In this document: positions 28,358 through 38,600 of the stretch, piece by piece | Numbering within the stretch: the stretch's first letter is position 1 | Layout: every line of letters starts with the position of its first letter | Assembly: GCF_025147485.1 (NCBI RefSeq) | Contig: NZ_CP102263.1 | Span: forward strand, 3,485,501 to 3,549,500 | Length of the DNA stretch: 64,000 bases | Direction: 5' to 3' | Origin: Bacteroides uniformis | GTDB lineage: Bacteria > Bacteroidota > Bacteroidia > Bacteroidales > Bacteroidaceae | Program-made: the position numbers and the translations under genes | Notes under the pieces: model-generated | The model's database searches: none | Told to the model about the DNA's origin: nothing | What the model saw: only the letters and a program-made list of their open reading frames with translations

Positions 28358-30688
28358 ATGATAAGGAAAGTCGTCAAAATCCTATGGATTTTCATCGCAC
28401 TGATTTCGCTGGTGTGTGTCTTTATATTCTTTTCCATAGCCAAGGGCTGGATAGGCTATATGCCTCCGGTGGAAGACCTGGAAAATCCGAATTACAAATT
28501 TGCCACAGAAGTCTTTTCCGAGGACGGAAAAGTATTGGGTACTTATTCCTATAGTAAGGAAAACCGCGTGTTTGTGGGATACAATGATTTGTCGCCCAAT
28601 ATCATCAACGCCTTGATAGCTACGGAAGATGTACGTTTTGCCGAACATTCGGGCATTGACGCCTACGCCCTGACGCGTGCCGTAGTGAAGCGCGGTATCC
28701 TGATGCAGAAGAATGCCGGCGGTGGCAGTACCATCACCCAGCAGCTTTCCAAACAGCTTTATTCTCCCAGTGCCGACAATGTGATGGAACGTCTGTTCCA
28801 GAAGCCCATCGAATGGGTGATTGCCGTAAAGCTGGAGCGTTACTATACAAAAGAGGAAATCCTCACCATGTATCTCAACAAGTTCGATTTCCTGAACAAT
28901 GCGGTAGGCATCAAGACTGCTGCCTTTACCTACTTCGGTTGCGAACCGAAAGATTTGAAGATTGAGGAAGCGGCTACGTTGGTGGGCATGTGCAAGAATC
29001 CGTCTCTCTATAATCCGGTGCGCTACAATGAACGTTCCCGCGGACGGCGCAATGTGGTGCTCGACCAGATGCGGAAAGCGGGATATATTACGGAAGCCGA
29101 GCGCGACTCCCTCCAGGCATTGCCTCTGAAACTGAAGTACAACCGTGTGGACCACAAGGAAGGGTTGGCCACTTATTTCCGCGAATACCTGCGCGGCGTG
29201 CTCACCGCCAAGAAGCCCGACAAGGCCAACTACCGCGGTTGGCAGATGCAGAAATACTACGAGGATTCACTTGATTGGGAGAACAATCCGCTCTTTGGAT
29301 GGTGCGAAAAGAACACCAAGAAAGACGGTACCAAATACAACCTCTACACCGACGGGCTGAAAATCTATACCACGCTCGACTCGCGTATGCAGCAGTATGC
29401 CGAGGATGCCGTGACAGAGCATCTGAAGGAACTGCAAGGTTACTTCTTCAAGGAAAAGAAAGGGGCCAAGAAAGCTCCCTACACCTTCCGTCTGACCCAG
29501 GAGCAGGTGGACGAGATTCTGGGACGTGCCATGAGGTTGTCCGACCGCTACCGCATTATGAAGAAAGCCGGAGCCACCGAAGCTGAAATAAAGAAAGCCT
29601 TCGATACCCCGGAGGAGATGTCCGTATTCAGTTGGGAAGGGGAGAAAGACACCATTATGACCCCGATGGATTCCATCCGTTACTACAAGTTCTTCCTTCG
29701 TGCCGGTTTCATGTCCATGGACCCGCGCAGCGGACATGTCAAGGCATACGTAGGCGGACCGAACTACCATTACTTCCAGTACGATATGGCCATGGTGGGA
29801 CGCCGCCAGGTAGGTTCTACCATCAAGCCTTTCCTTTATACATTGGCTATGGAGAACGGTTTTTCTCCCTGCGACGAAGTGCGCCACGTGGAATACACGC
29901 TGATTGATGAAAACGGAAAACCGTGGACGCCGCGTAATGCCAACAAAAAGCTGATTGGTGACATGGTGACTGTGAAGTGGGGGCTGGCAAACTCGGACAA
30001 CTGGATTACGGCCTATCTCATGAGCAAGCTGAATCCCTATAATCTGAAACGTCTTATACATACTTTCGGTGTCCGCAACCGTGATATAGTACCTTCCGTT
30101 TCACTCTGTCTGGGCCCGTGCGAGATTTCCGTCGGCGAGATGGTAAGTGCCTATACCGCATTCCCCAACAAGGGTATCCGGGTAGCTCCGCTGTTCGTGA
30201 CCCGCATCGAGGACAACGACGGAAACGTGCTGGCAACCTTTGCTCCCGAAATGCAGGAAGTCATCAGCGTATCCAGCGCTTACAAGATGCTGGTCATGCT
30301 GCGTGCCGTTGTCAACGAAGGTACCGGAGGCCGTGTGCGCCGTCTGGGTGTGAAAGCCGACATGGGCGGCAAGACCGGAACGACGAACTACAATGCCGAC
30401 GGCTGGTTTATGGGCTTCACGCCTTCGCTTGTGTCCGGTTGCTGGGTGGGCGGTGAGGACCGCGACATCCACTTCGATACGATGCTTCACGGACAAGGTG
30501 CTTCCATGGCATTGCCTATCTGGACCAAATACATGGTGAAAGTGCTCGGTGACAAATCTCTGGGATATGATGAAAATGAAACATTCCAGTTGCCCGAAGG
30601 CTATGACCCGTGCAAGGATGATGTGAATCTGGAAGGAGACACCCATATAGAAGAACCGATAGAGGGACTCGACGAACTGTTTAATTAG
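28358..30688 (+). CDS. Class A penicillin-binding protein (transglycosylase/transpeptidase)
   Basis: 776 residues; bifunctional peptidoglycan synthase, anchored by one N-terminal helix (about 8-27). GT51 domain about 60-250 with 'ATEDVRFAEHSGID' (catalytic Glu) and 'GGSTITQQLSKQL'. Transpeptidase about 450-720 with SxxK 'GSTIKPF', SxN 'SDN' and 'GGKTGTTN'. A long charged insert (about 285-440) separates the two. It ends acidic ('EEPIEGLDELFN'). PBP1a type by order; no neighbouring division genes. Confidence 0.94.
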   Translation: MIRKVVKILWIFIALISLVCVFIFFSIAKGWIGYMPPVEDLENPNYKFATEVFSEDGKVLGTYSYSKENRVFVGYNDLSPNIINALIATEDVRFAEHSGIDAYALTRAVVKRGILMQKNAGGGSTITQQLSKQLYSPSADNVMERLFQKPIEWVIAVKLERYYTKEEILTMYLNKFDFLNNAVGIKTAAFTYFGCEPKDLKIEEAATLVGMCKNPSLYNPVRYNERSRGRRNVVLDQMRKAGYITEAERDSLQALPLKLKYNRVDHKEGLATYFREYLRGVLTAKKPDKANYRGWQMQKYYEDSLDWENNPLFGWCEKNTKKDGTKYNLYTDGLKIYTTLDSRMQQYAEDAVTEHLKELQGYFFKEKKGAKKAPYTFRLTQEQVDEILGRAMRLSDRYRIMKKAGATEAEIKKAFDTPEEMSVFSWEGEKDTIMTPMDSIRYYKFFLRAGFMSMDPRSGHVKAYVGGPNYHYFQYDMAMVGRRQVGSTIKPFLYTLAMENGFSPCDEVRHVEYTLIDENGKPWTPRNANKKLIGDMVTVKWGLANSDNWITAYLMSKLNPYNLKRLIHTFGVRNRDIVPSVSLCLGPCEISVGEMVSAYTAFPNKGIRVAPLFVTRIEDNDGNVLATFAPEMQEVISVSSAYKMLVMLRAVVNEGTGGRVRRLGVKADMGGKTGTTNYNADGWFMGFTPSLVSGCWVGGEDRDIHFDTMLHGQGASMALPIWTKYMVKVLGDKSLGYDENETFQLPEGYDPCKDDVNLEGDTHIEEPIEGLDELFN

Positions 30689-30691
30689 TTG

Positions 30692-30739
30692 AAAGGTGAA
30701 AATTGAAAGTGGAAAGGTAAACTTTCAATTTTCACCTTT
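30692..30739. terminator. Long perfect hairpin after the PBP gene
   Basis: 19-bp perfect inverted repeat (30692-30710 with 30721-30739; arms AAAGGTGAAAATTGAAAGT), 10-base loop, T tract. It lies between the PBP stop and the FolK-like start, so it may terminate or attenuate. Confidence 0.7.
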
Positions 30740-30759
30740 TCCCCTTTCACCTTAAAAAA

Positions 30760-31125
30760 ATGGATTATACGATTAGTATTGGGAGCAACGAGCAGCGGAG
30801 GGAGAACATGGAACTGGCTCGCAGACGCTTGACGGAACTTTTTTCGGGAATACGTTTCTCGGAAGAGGAGGAGACGGTACCTTTGTTCTTTCACCGTCCG
30901 AATCTGTTCTCCAATCAGGTGGCATGCTTTGCTTCCGATAATCCGGTAGAGGAAGTCACCGCCTGCCTGAAAGCCATCGAACGGGAAGCCGGAAGGAAGC
31001 CCGAGGAGAAGGAGCAGGAAATTGTACGGCTGGATATAGACTTGTTGTCTTGTGACGGGACTGTCTATAAGCCAAAAGATTTGAAACGTGATTATATCCT
31101 GCGAGGATTGAAACAACTGTTATAA
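30760..31125 (+). CDS. Short FolK (HPPK)-like protein
   Basis: 121 residues, about 40 shorter than typical 6-hydroxymethyl-7,8-dihydropterin pyrophosphokinase. Recognisable parts: 'ISIGSNEQRRENMELARRRL' at the start (family GSN..R..N...A) and 'RLDIDLLSCDG' (family RxxDxDIL-like, metal-binding Asp pair). The usual PHP motif and C-terminal lid are absent. It could be a minimal pterin kinase or a diverged paralogue; activity is uncertain. Confidence 0.65.
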   Translation: MDYTISIGSNEQRRENMELARRRLTELFSGIRFSEEEETVPLFFHRPNLFSNQVACFASDNPVEEVTACLKAIEREAGRKPEEKEQEIVRLDIDLLSCDGTVYKPKDLKRDYILRGLKQLL

Positions 31126-31207
31126 TTAATAAAGAATATAAGGAGATGGGTCGATAGTATATGAACACTTTCGGACACACTCTCATTTTAAAAAACGAAG
31201 ATTGAAA

Positions 31208-31963
31208 ATGAAATTTTTAGGAATCATACCTGCCCGTTACGCATCTACGCGTTTTCCAGCCAAACCATTGGCGGTGTTAGGTGGAAAAACCGTGATACAG
31301 CGAGTATACGAGCAAGTGGCAGGAATCTTGGACGATGCATACGTGGCTACGGACGATGAGCGTATTGAAGCCGCAGTAAAAGCATTCGGAGGAAAGGTGG
31401 TAATGACTTCCACCGAACATAAAAGCGGCACCGACCGCTGTCAGGAAGCTTGTACAAAAATAGGAGGACAGTTTGATGTCGTGGTGAATATCCAGGGGGA
31501 TGAGCCTTTCATCCAGCCTTCGCAGTTACAAGCCGTCAAAGCATGTTTCGACGATCCGGCCACCCAGATAGCCACTCTGGTGAAACCCTTTACGGTAGAT
31601 AATGGTTTTGAGGCACTGGAAAATGTGAACTCTCCGAAGGTTGTGCTCAACAAAAACAGGAATGCCCTCTATTTTAGCCGTTCCATCATTCCCTACCAGC
31701 GCAATGCGGCGAAGGAAGACTGGCTGGAGAACCATACGTATTATAAGCATATCGGCCTTTATGCCTATCGCGTAGAGGTACTGAAAGAGATAACCGCCCT
31801 TCCGCAGTCATCCCTCGAGATTGCCGAATCATTGGAACAGCTTCGTTGGTTGGAAAACGGATACACTATCAAAGCAGGTATCACGGATGTAGAAACTATC
31901 GGCATAGATACTCCTCAAGATTTGGAACGGGCAGAAGAATTTCTTAAAAGCCATGGGCTGTAA
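31208..31963 (+). CDS. kdsB: 3-deoxy-manno-octulosonate cytidylyltransferase
   Basis: Activates Kdo with CTP for lipid A-core synthesis. 251 residues. 'IIPARYASTRFPAKPLA' is the nucleotide-binding signature; 'TSTEHKSGTDRC' and 'NIQGDEPFI' carry substrate and metal contacts. ATG 31208 is preferred to TTG two codons earlier. Gap to the next gene is 12 bp, so cotranscription with the M16-like gene is likely. Confidence 0.95.
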   Translation: MKFLGIIPARYASTRFPAKPLAVLGGKTVIQRVYEQVAGILDDAYVATDDERIEAAVKAFGGKVVMTSTEHKSGTDRCQEACTKIGGQFDVVVNIQGDEPFIQPSQLQAVKACFDDPATQIATLVKPFTVDNGFEALENVNSPKVVLNKNRNALYFSRSIIPYQRNAAKEDWLENHTYYKHIGLYAYRVEVLKEITALPQSSLEIAESLEQLRWLENGYTIKAGITDVETIGIDTPQDLERAEEFLKSHGL

Positions 31964-31975
31964 ACTAGAAAGCCC

Positions 31976-33265
31976 ATGCTGAACCGAAGTGACCAACCCC
32001 GGATTCTTGAACCGGAACAACTGGTGGTGCAAAGGCCGGAACGTATCAAGTTGCCTAATGGCGTGCCATTGAGTGTGCTCAATGCCGGTGACAATGAAGT
32101 GACACGTATCGATCTCCTCATGGCAGGCGGCCGATGGCAACAGAAACAGCCCTTGCAGGCGTTGTTTACGAACCGCATGCTTCGCGAGGGAACCCGACGC
32201 TACGATGCCGCCCAGATAGCGGAAAAGCTGGACTATTACGGAGCCTGGCTGGAATTGTCCAGTGCATCCGAGTATGCCTATGTCACCCTTTATTCTCTGA
32301 ATAAATACCTTCCCCAAACGCTTGACATATTGGAGTCTATCGTCAAAGAGCCGGTATTTCCTGAGAAAGAGCTGGGAGTGATTGTAGACAACAATATCCA
32401 GCAGTTTCTTGTCAACTCTTCCAAGGTGGACTTTCTGGCGCACCGCGGATTGGTGAAGGCTCTGTACGGCGGGCAGCATCCCGGTGGACGTCTGGTGCAG
32501 GAAGAGGATTATCGGCGCATCACTCCTGCGGTGCTACGCGAGTTTTATGACCGTTACTATCATTCCAATAATTGCAGCATCTATCTCTCGGGTAAGGTAA
32601 CCGGTGATTGCATCCACAGGATAGAGTCCTTGTTTGGCTGCGAGGCTTTCGGTACGGATTTCCGCAAACCGGAGAAGACTGAATTCCATCCGGTTACCAC
32701 CTCCGGAAAACGTATCTTCATCGAACGTCCGGACGCCCTGCAAAGTGCCGTCCGTATGGGCATGCTTTCCCTGGACCGTAATCATCCGGACTACTTGAAG
32801 GCCCGCGTACTGGTCACACTGTTCGGGGGTTATTTTGGCAGTCGCCTGATGTCCAATATCCGGGAAGATAAAGGATACACATACGGTATCTCCGCAGCCA
32901 TCATGCCCTATCCGGGGCAGGGAGTGTTGGCGGTCAGTGCCGAAGCCGCCAACGAATTTGTGGAGCCTCTTATCGGTGAGGTTTATCATGAAATAGACCG
33001 CCTTCAGAACGAGCTGGCTTCCGATGGAGAGCTTTCCATGGTGAAGAACTATATGTTGGGAGACATGTGCCGTAGTTATGAATCTGCATTCTCGTTGGCA
33101 GATGCCTGGATTTTTGTGCAGGTATCGGGCTTGCAGGATACCTACTTTGCCGAAGCACTGGATGCTGTCAAGGAGGTTACTCCACAAGAAATCCGTGAAC
33201 TTGCAGGGCGGCATTTATGCAAAGAGAAATTAAAAGAAATAGTGTGCGGCAAAAAAATGTCATAA
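31976..33265 (+). CDS. M16-family peptidase-like protein lacking the zinc motif
   Basis: 429 residues with the two-lobed M16 layout. Where active members have HxxEH on the first long helix ('GLAHFLEHM'-like, followed by the GT of 'GT..r'), this protein reads 'QPLQALFTNRMLREGTRR', without His or Glu ligands. The C-terminal lobe retains the substrate-contact 'IREDKGYTYGISAAI' (R/Y pair). So it is probably a non-catalytic subunit that pairs with an active M16 protein, as in periplasmic or PqqF/G-type heterodimers. No signal peptide seen. Confidence 0.85.
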   Translation: MLNRSDQPRILEPEQLVVQRPERIKLPNGVPLSVLNAGDNEVTRIDLLMAGGRWQQKQPLQALFTNRMLREGTRRYDAAQIAEKLDYYGAWLELSSASEYAYVTLYSLNKYLPQTLDILESIVKEPVFPEKELGVIVDNNIQQFLVNSSKVDFLAHRGLVKALYGGQHPGGRLVQEEDYRRITPAVLREFYDRYYHSNNCSIYLSGKVTGDCIHRIESLFGCEAFGTDFRKPEKTEFHPVTTSGKRIFIERPDALQSAVRMGMLSLDRNHPDYLKARVLVTLFGGYFGSRLMSNIREDKGYTYGISAAIMPYPGQGVLAVSAEAANEFVEPLIGEVYHEIDRLQNELASDGELSMVKNYMLGDMCRSYESAFSLADAWIFVQVSGLQDTYFAEALDAVKEVTPQEIRELAGRHLCKEKLKEIVCGKKMS

Positions 33266-33303
33266 AAAGCGGGAGTTATCGCATCATTTTACCGGATAAA
33301 TCC

Positions 33304-33311
33304 TACCTTTG
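33304..33311 (+). promoter_or_regulatory. -7 promoter element of the MORN gene
   Basis: TACCTTTG, followed by three TCAATTATCAA-like repeats up to the start codon at 33340. This separates the gene from the M16-like gene and supports the 33340 start. Confidence 0.6.
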
Positions 33312-33339
33312 TCAATTATCAACTATCAATTATCAATTA

Positions 33340-34503
33340 ATGAAATATCTATATACTGCACTCATTCTGGCTTTCTTATGCCAAGGTGGAGCCACTGCCC
33401 AGGAAAAAAAAAGCGGCTTTTTCGATAAAGTGAAAAGTACATTCTCTTCGGAGATAAAGATAGGTACCTATACGTTCAAAGATAACGGGGCCGTCTATAC
33501 CGGTGAAATAAAAGGCCGCAAGCCCAATGGAAAGGGGAAGACCGTTTTCAAGAACGGCGACGTCTACGAGGGTGAGTATGTGAAGGGCAAGCGTGAAGGC
33601 TACGGTACATATATGTTTCCCGACGGTGAAAAGTATGAGGGGCAATGGTTTCAAGACCAGCAGCATGGTAGGGGTATCTACTATTTTATGAATAACAACC
33701 GTTATGACGGCATGTGGTTTCAGGATTACCAGCACGGTAAAGGAACCATGTACTATTACAATGGTGATATTTATGAGGGCGACTGGGTGAATGATAAACG
33801 CGAAGGCCAAGGAACGTATACCTGGAAGAACGGTTCCAAGTATGTAGGCTCGTGGAAGAATGACAAGAAAGACGGCAAAGGAACACTGACCTGGAATGAC
33901 GGTTCCAAATATGACGGGGAGTGGAAAAATGATGTCCGGGACGGTAAAGGAACTTTTGAATATGCCAACGGCGACAAATATGTAGGTGACTGGAAGGACG
34001 ACATGCAGCATGGCAAAGGTATTTACTTTTTCCATACCGGCGACCGTTACGAAGGTTCTTATGTTCAAGGTGAACGTACCGGAGAGGGCATTTATTACCA
34101 TGCCAGCGGCAACAAGTATGTGGGCAGCTTCAAGGATGGAAAGCAGGAAGGCCACGGCACATTTACGTGGGCAAGCGGCGCCGTTTACGAAGGTAATTGG
34201 AAAGATAACCAACGTGACGGATACGGTACTTACAAATGGAATGTAGGTGACTCTTACGAAGGTGAATGGAAAGACAATAAGTTCAACGGCCAAGGTACCC
34301 TGATTCAGACCGATGGAACCAAATATAAAGGCGGTTTTGTGAACGGTATGGAAGAAGGTAGCGGTATCCAGGAGGACAAGAACGGAAACCGTTATGAAGG
34401 CTTCTTCAAACAAGGCAAGAAACACGGTCCGTTTGTAGAAACAGACAAGAACGGAAAGGTGATACGAAAAGGAACCTACAAGATGGGAAGGCTGGAGAAT
34501 TAG
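33340..34503 (+). CDS. Secreted MORN-repeat protein
   Basis: 387 residues: signal peptide (MKYLYTALILAFLCQGGATA-QE), a short linker, then about 14 tandem MORN repeats of 23 residues, each close to YxGxWxxxxxxGxGtyxxxxGxx, running almost to the C terminus. MORN arrays form elongated beta hairpin plates that bind lipids or proteins; in secreted bacterial forms the role is unknown. ATG 33340 starts the signal peptide; the frame is open upstream but crosses the promoter and the previous gene. Confidence 0.9.
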   Translation: MKYLYTALILAFLCQGGATAQEKKSGFFDKVKSTFSSEIKIGTYTFKDNGAVYTGEIKGRKPNGKGKTVFKNGDVYEGEYVKGKREGYGTYMFPDGEKYEGQWFQDQQHGRGIYYFMNNNRYDGMWFQDYQHGKGTMYYYNGDIYEGDWVNDKREGQGTYTWKNGSKYVGSWKNDKKDGKGTLTWNDGSKYDGEWKNDVRDGKGTFEYANGDKYVGDWKDDMQHGKGIYFFHTGDRYEGSYVQGERTGEGIYYHASGNKYVGSFKDGKQEGHGTFTWASGAVYEGNWKDNQRDGYGTYKWNVGDSYEGEWKDNKFNGQGTLIQTDGTKYKGGFVNGMEEGSGIQEDKNGNRYEGFFKQGKKHGPFVETDKNGKVIRKGTYKMGRLEN

Positions 34504-34598
34504 AATTAAAAATTAGAAATTAAAAATTAAAGGCTGCGCAATGTTCACTTCAGAACCGCGCAGCCTTTAATTTTTAATTTCTAACCGCTCCGCGGTTA
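34503..34598. terminator. Composite bidirectional terminator between the MORN gene and prs
   Basis: Stem of AATTAAAAATTAGAAATTAAAAATTAA-type arms (named here by units) capped by GGCTGCGCA and CGCGCAGCC around ATGTTCACTTCAGAAC (about 34507-34583), next to a hairpin CTAACCGC / GCGGTTAG (about 34580-34598) that includes the prs stop codon. It is the mirror-orientation counterpart of the fhs/glyA element. Confidence 0.85.
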
Positions 34599-35534
34599 GA
34601 TAATGTATTGTGAACTGATTGATTCATTGTTCATCACCCGCTTGATGGTTTCGGCGAACATATCGGCAATGCTCAACTGTTTAACCTTGTCACATTTTTT
34701 AGAGTAGGGGATACTATCAGTAAATACCATTTCCGTTAGTGCGGATTCTTGTACACGGAAAGAAGCAGGGTCGGACATTACGCAGTGGCTGGCAATGGCA
34801 CGGACAGATTTGGCTCCTGCTTCCAGCATGATGTTGGCAGCCTTGGTAATGGTTCCTGCTGTATCTACAATATCGTCTACCAATACTACATTCTTGTCTT
34901 TTACATCACCGATGATTTGCATGGTGGCAACCACGTTTGCTTTTTCGCGTGTCTTGTTGCACAATACCAGGGGTACACCGAGGTATTTGGAGAATGTGCT
35001 GGCGCGTTTTGAACCGCCGACATCCGGGGTGGCGATTACCAAGTCTTCCAGTTTCAAGGATTCAATATAGGGGAGGAATACTGCTGATGCATACAAATGA
35101 TCCACCGGAATATTGAAGAAACCTTGAATCTGGTCTGCATGAAGGTCCATCGTAATCAGACGGTCGATACCTGCAACAGAGAGCAGGTCGGCCACCAGCT
35201 TGGCGCCGATGGAAACACGGGGTTTGTCTTTTCTGTCCTGACGTGCCCAACCGAAGTAAGGGATAACGGCTACAACGCTTTTTGCCGATGCTCTTTTAGC
35301 AGCATCAACCATCAGCAGAAGTTCCATCAAGTTGTCAGAATTAGGGAAGGTTGATTGAACCAGGAATACATGCGAGCCACGGATAGATTCCTCATAAGAG
35401 ACTGCAAACTCACCATCTGCAAAATGGGTGATGTTCATCTTTCCCAGAGGGCAATCAAGGCTAGCGCAGATTTTCTCTGCAAGGTATCTCGAATTTGTTC
35501 CGGAGAATACCATAAAGGGTGCTTTTTCGCTCAT
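34596..35534 (-). CDS. prs: Ribose-phosphate pyrophosphokinase
   Basis: Makes PRPP from ribose 5-phosphate and ATP for nucleotide, His and Trp synthesis. 312 residues. 'FSGTNSRYLAEKI' start, 'QSTFPNSDNLMELLLM', 'PYFGWARQDRK' and the PRPP loop 'NVVLVDDIVDTAGT' are all present. Convergent with the MORN gene, divergent from the tandem kinase. Confidence 0.96.
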   Translation of the reverse strand: MSEKAPFMVFSGTNSRYLAEKICASLDCPLGKMNITHFADGEFAVSYEESIRGSHVFLVQSTFPNSDNLMELLLMVDAAKRASAKSVVAVIPYFGWARQDRKDKPRVSIGAKLVADLLSVAGIDRLITMDLHADQIQGFFNIPVDHLYASAVFLPYIESLKLEDLVIATPDVGGSKRASTFSKYLGVPLVLCNKTREKANVVATMQIIGDVKDKNVVLVDDIVDTAGTITKAANIMLEAGAKSVRAIASHCVMSDPASFRVQESALTEMVFTDSIPYSKKCDKVKQLSIADMFAETIKRVMNNESISSQYII

Positions 35535-35571
35535 TTGTGTAATAGATGTTACCTATTTGTTAATTTGCATG

Positions 35572-35579
35572 CAAAGGTA
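35572..35579 (-). promoter_or_regulatory. -7 promoter element of prs
   Basis: TACCTTTG on the minus strand, about 40 bases upstream of the prs start. Confidence 0.6.
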
Positions 35580-35646
35580 GGAATTTCCCGTTACATAAAA
35601 CAAGAGTTATTGTATAAAAATTATTTTTCTTTCCCGGATTTATTCG

Positions 35647-35654
35647 TAGCTTTG
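35647..35654 (+). promoter_or_regulatory. -7 promoter element abutting the tandem kinase start codon
   Basis: TAGCTTTG lies only 4 bases before ATG 35659, with TTTT 19 bases upstream. Transcription would start at or within a few bases of the ATG, so the mRNA may be nearly leaderless. Confidence 0.5.
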
Positions 35655-35658
35655 CTTT

Positions 35659-38600
35659 ATGAAACGACTTTCTTTTATATGGTTTGCGGGGTTGTTGTGC
35701 CTTTGTACAACAATGGTTTCGTGTGTGGGAACGGCACCCATGAAGGAAGTACGCCTTATCGACTCTCTAAACCAGGTGGCTTATGCTTTTCGTTATAAAA
35801 ACCTGGATTCATCCTGCCATGCGGCATCAAGGGCCTACCGTGAAGTCAGCCTCTATAAACAAGGAAAAGCGGAAGCATCCAATAATCTGGGCTTTTGTGC
35901 TTTTATGCGCATGGATTTTGAGCAGGCCGAAAAGTTTCATATGGATGTCTATAATCTGACCAAGAATGAACTGGAACTCCTTATTGCCGACATCGGTTTG
36001 ATGAAGATTTATCAGCGGACGGCGTTGAACAAGGAGTTCTACGATTATCGCAATAGTGCCTTGCACCGTATGAAAAGAATAGCGGAGGATGACAATCTGT
36101 TTGTGGACCAACACGAGCAAATGCGTTTGAATTATGCCCGTTCGGAATTTTATATTGTATCTGCTGTGTATTATTATTATTTGCAACAGCGTCCGGAAGC
36201 TGTAGCCTCTATTAATGAAGTTACTAAAAAACAAGAGTTGCTGGCAGATACCAATCAGCTGTTGTATTATCACTACATCAAAGGTTCTGCTGCCTTATGC
36301 GAGGGTGAGACACCGGATGAGCGAAGACTGAGAGAATTTGATGAGCTCTATACCGCATGGCAGTTGGCTTCGCGCAAGGGCTATCTTTACTTTGAGGGCA
36401 ATGGAGTGCAGGGACTTGCCAACTTGATGGCTTCACCGGATAATTACGCATTTTTTCAAGACCGCCGCTCCCATGCCTTGACACGTTTTGGAGTACCGGT
36501 AGATTCGCTGCTTCCCATGCGTCTGGGGCAGTTGGCATTGCAAAAATTCAGCCAATACAAGGATTTGTATCAGATAGCAGGTGCATATGTATCTATCGGC
36601 AAATACCTGAATGCCCACAGTCACTATACAGAAGCTCTTGACACGCTAAAACTTGCTCTGGAATGTGTAAATGACCATCACCGCCTTTTCTATGACTGCC
36701 ACGATAGTTTGGACTGGCTGAAAGCATTTGACCGTCGAGATACGATTTGTGCGGAGAAGGCATGGATGGAGCAGAAACTGAAAACCGTGCCCGAGTGGAT
36801 TTCACGTATTCGTGAACAGTTGAGCGTTTCGTATGCAGGACTCGGGATGAAAGAAAAATCAGACTATAACCGCAATATTTACCTGGATATCCTTGAAGAT
36901 ACACGCCAGGATAAAGAGCTGGAAAGCCGCTATCAAGCATTGGAAAAGGAGGCGGGGCAGCTCAACGTCGTGTTGTCACTGGTCATTGTGGGCTTCGTGC
37001 TTGTATCCCTCTTTTTCTGGTTTTTCAACAAGCGTTCCAAAGACCGGAACAGAGTGCATCTCCGCCGTCTGCAGCTGATGCTGGATATCTGTCAGAAGAT
37101 AACGGCATCCATTCCGGCAGATGCACAGACTGAGGAGGAAATCATCGACTCTATCCGGACGGCTGTCTGCCCGGAATTGGAAAAGCTGTTTGGAGTGAAG
37201 GACATCCGCATAGACAACGGGCAATTAGTGTTCCCGCGTCGGATGAGCAAGGATGAGCAGGCGATGGTACGGGTGATAACCCCCTATATCCAATGGGCAA
37301 TCGACAACGGCATGACGTCCATCTCCCTTGGGGATGAGCGCCGCAGACTGGAAAAGCAACGCTACATTTACGAGCAGCACATCGCGGGGAACAAACGGCA
37401 AAATCTGATAAAGAAAGCATGTATGGCTATTGTCAACGGGATTCATCCGTACATAGACCGTATCATCAACGAAGTGCAGAAACTGACTCAAAAAGGATTC
37501 ATCAAAGAGGAACGGATAAAGGAGGAGAAATACCAGTATATCGACGAGTTGGTTACTACCATCAACGAATACAATGATATTCTTGCCCTTTGGATAAAGA
37601 TGAAGCAAGGAAGCCTTAGCCTGAACATAGAGACGTTCGAATTGAATGAACTTTTCGAGCTGCTCAGGAAAGGAAGCCGTACATTCGAGATGAAGAGACA
37701 GTCGTTGGAGGTGCAGCCTACGGATATCCGGGTGAAGGCAGACAAAGCCCTTACATTGTTTATGATAAATACACTGGCAGAGAATGCCCGTAAATATACC
37801 CCTCAGGGCGGTATGGTGAAAGTATATGCACGGCAGGAGGAGGATTACGTGGAAATCTCGGTAGAGGATAATGGTTGTGGATTGTCACCGGAAGATGTAG
37901 CTCGCATCGTGGGAGAAAAAGTATATGACTCAAAAGCCATCGGTATGAGTGACGCTCCCGACAAGGAGGAATTGAGGAAGAACAAAGGAAGTGGCTTTGG
38001 ACTGATGAACTGTAAGGGCATCATTGAAAAATATCGCAAGACGAATGATTTGTTCAAGGTCTGTCTGTTCAATGTGGAGAGCGGGCTGGGAAAAGGCAGC
38101 CGTTTTTATTTCCGTCTGCCTGCCGGTATCCGTAAGTCTGTGTCGGTGTTGCTCGTCGTGTTGTTTTTGTGCATGTCATCCTGCCGGCATGCTGTGGAAC
38201 AGACTGCTTCCGGAGAGGTGTTGCCGGATTCTTTGGCACTGCTTGCACAGAATGAATACGAAGCTTTGCTGGACGAAGCCTCCGATTATGCCAATGAAGC
38301 TTATTACTGCAATGTGGACGGAGAATACGAACTGGCTTTACAATACATAGATTCGGCAATGTATTGCCTGAACGAACATTACAAGCAATACGCCCATCCT
38401 ATACATCGCTATATGACGCTGACCGGAGACGGGACGCCTGCGGAACTGGATTGGTGGAACCAGATGTTCAATTCGGATTTCCATGTAATTCTGGATATCA
38501 GGAATGAAGCGGCAGTCTCATTTCTTGCATTGAAGCAATGGGATGACTATAGTTATAATAATGCTGCCTACACCACCTTGTACAAACTGTTGGGAGAAGA

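Noticed and set aside
33376..34425. A 349-codon open frame opposite the MORN gene
   Set aside because: It mirrors the repeat structure of the MORN gene; periodic coding on one strand keeps the other strand open.
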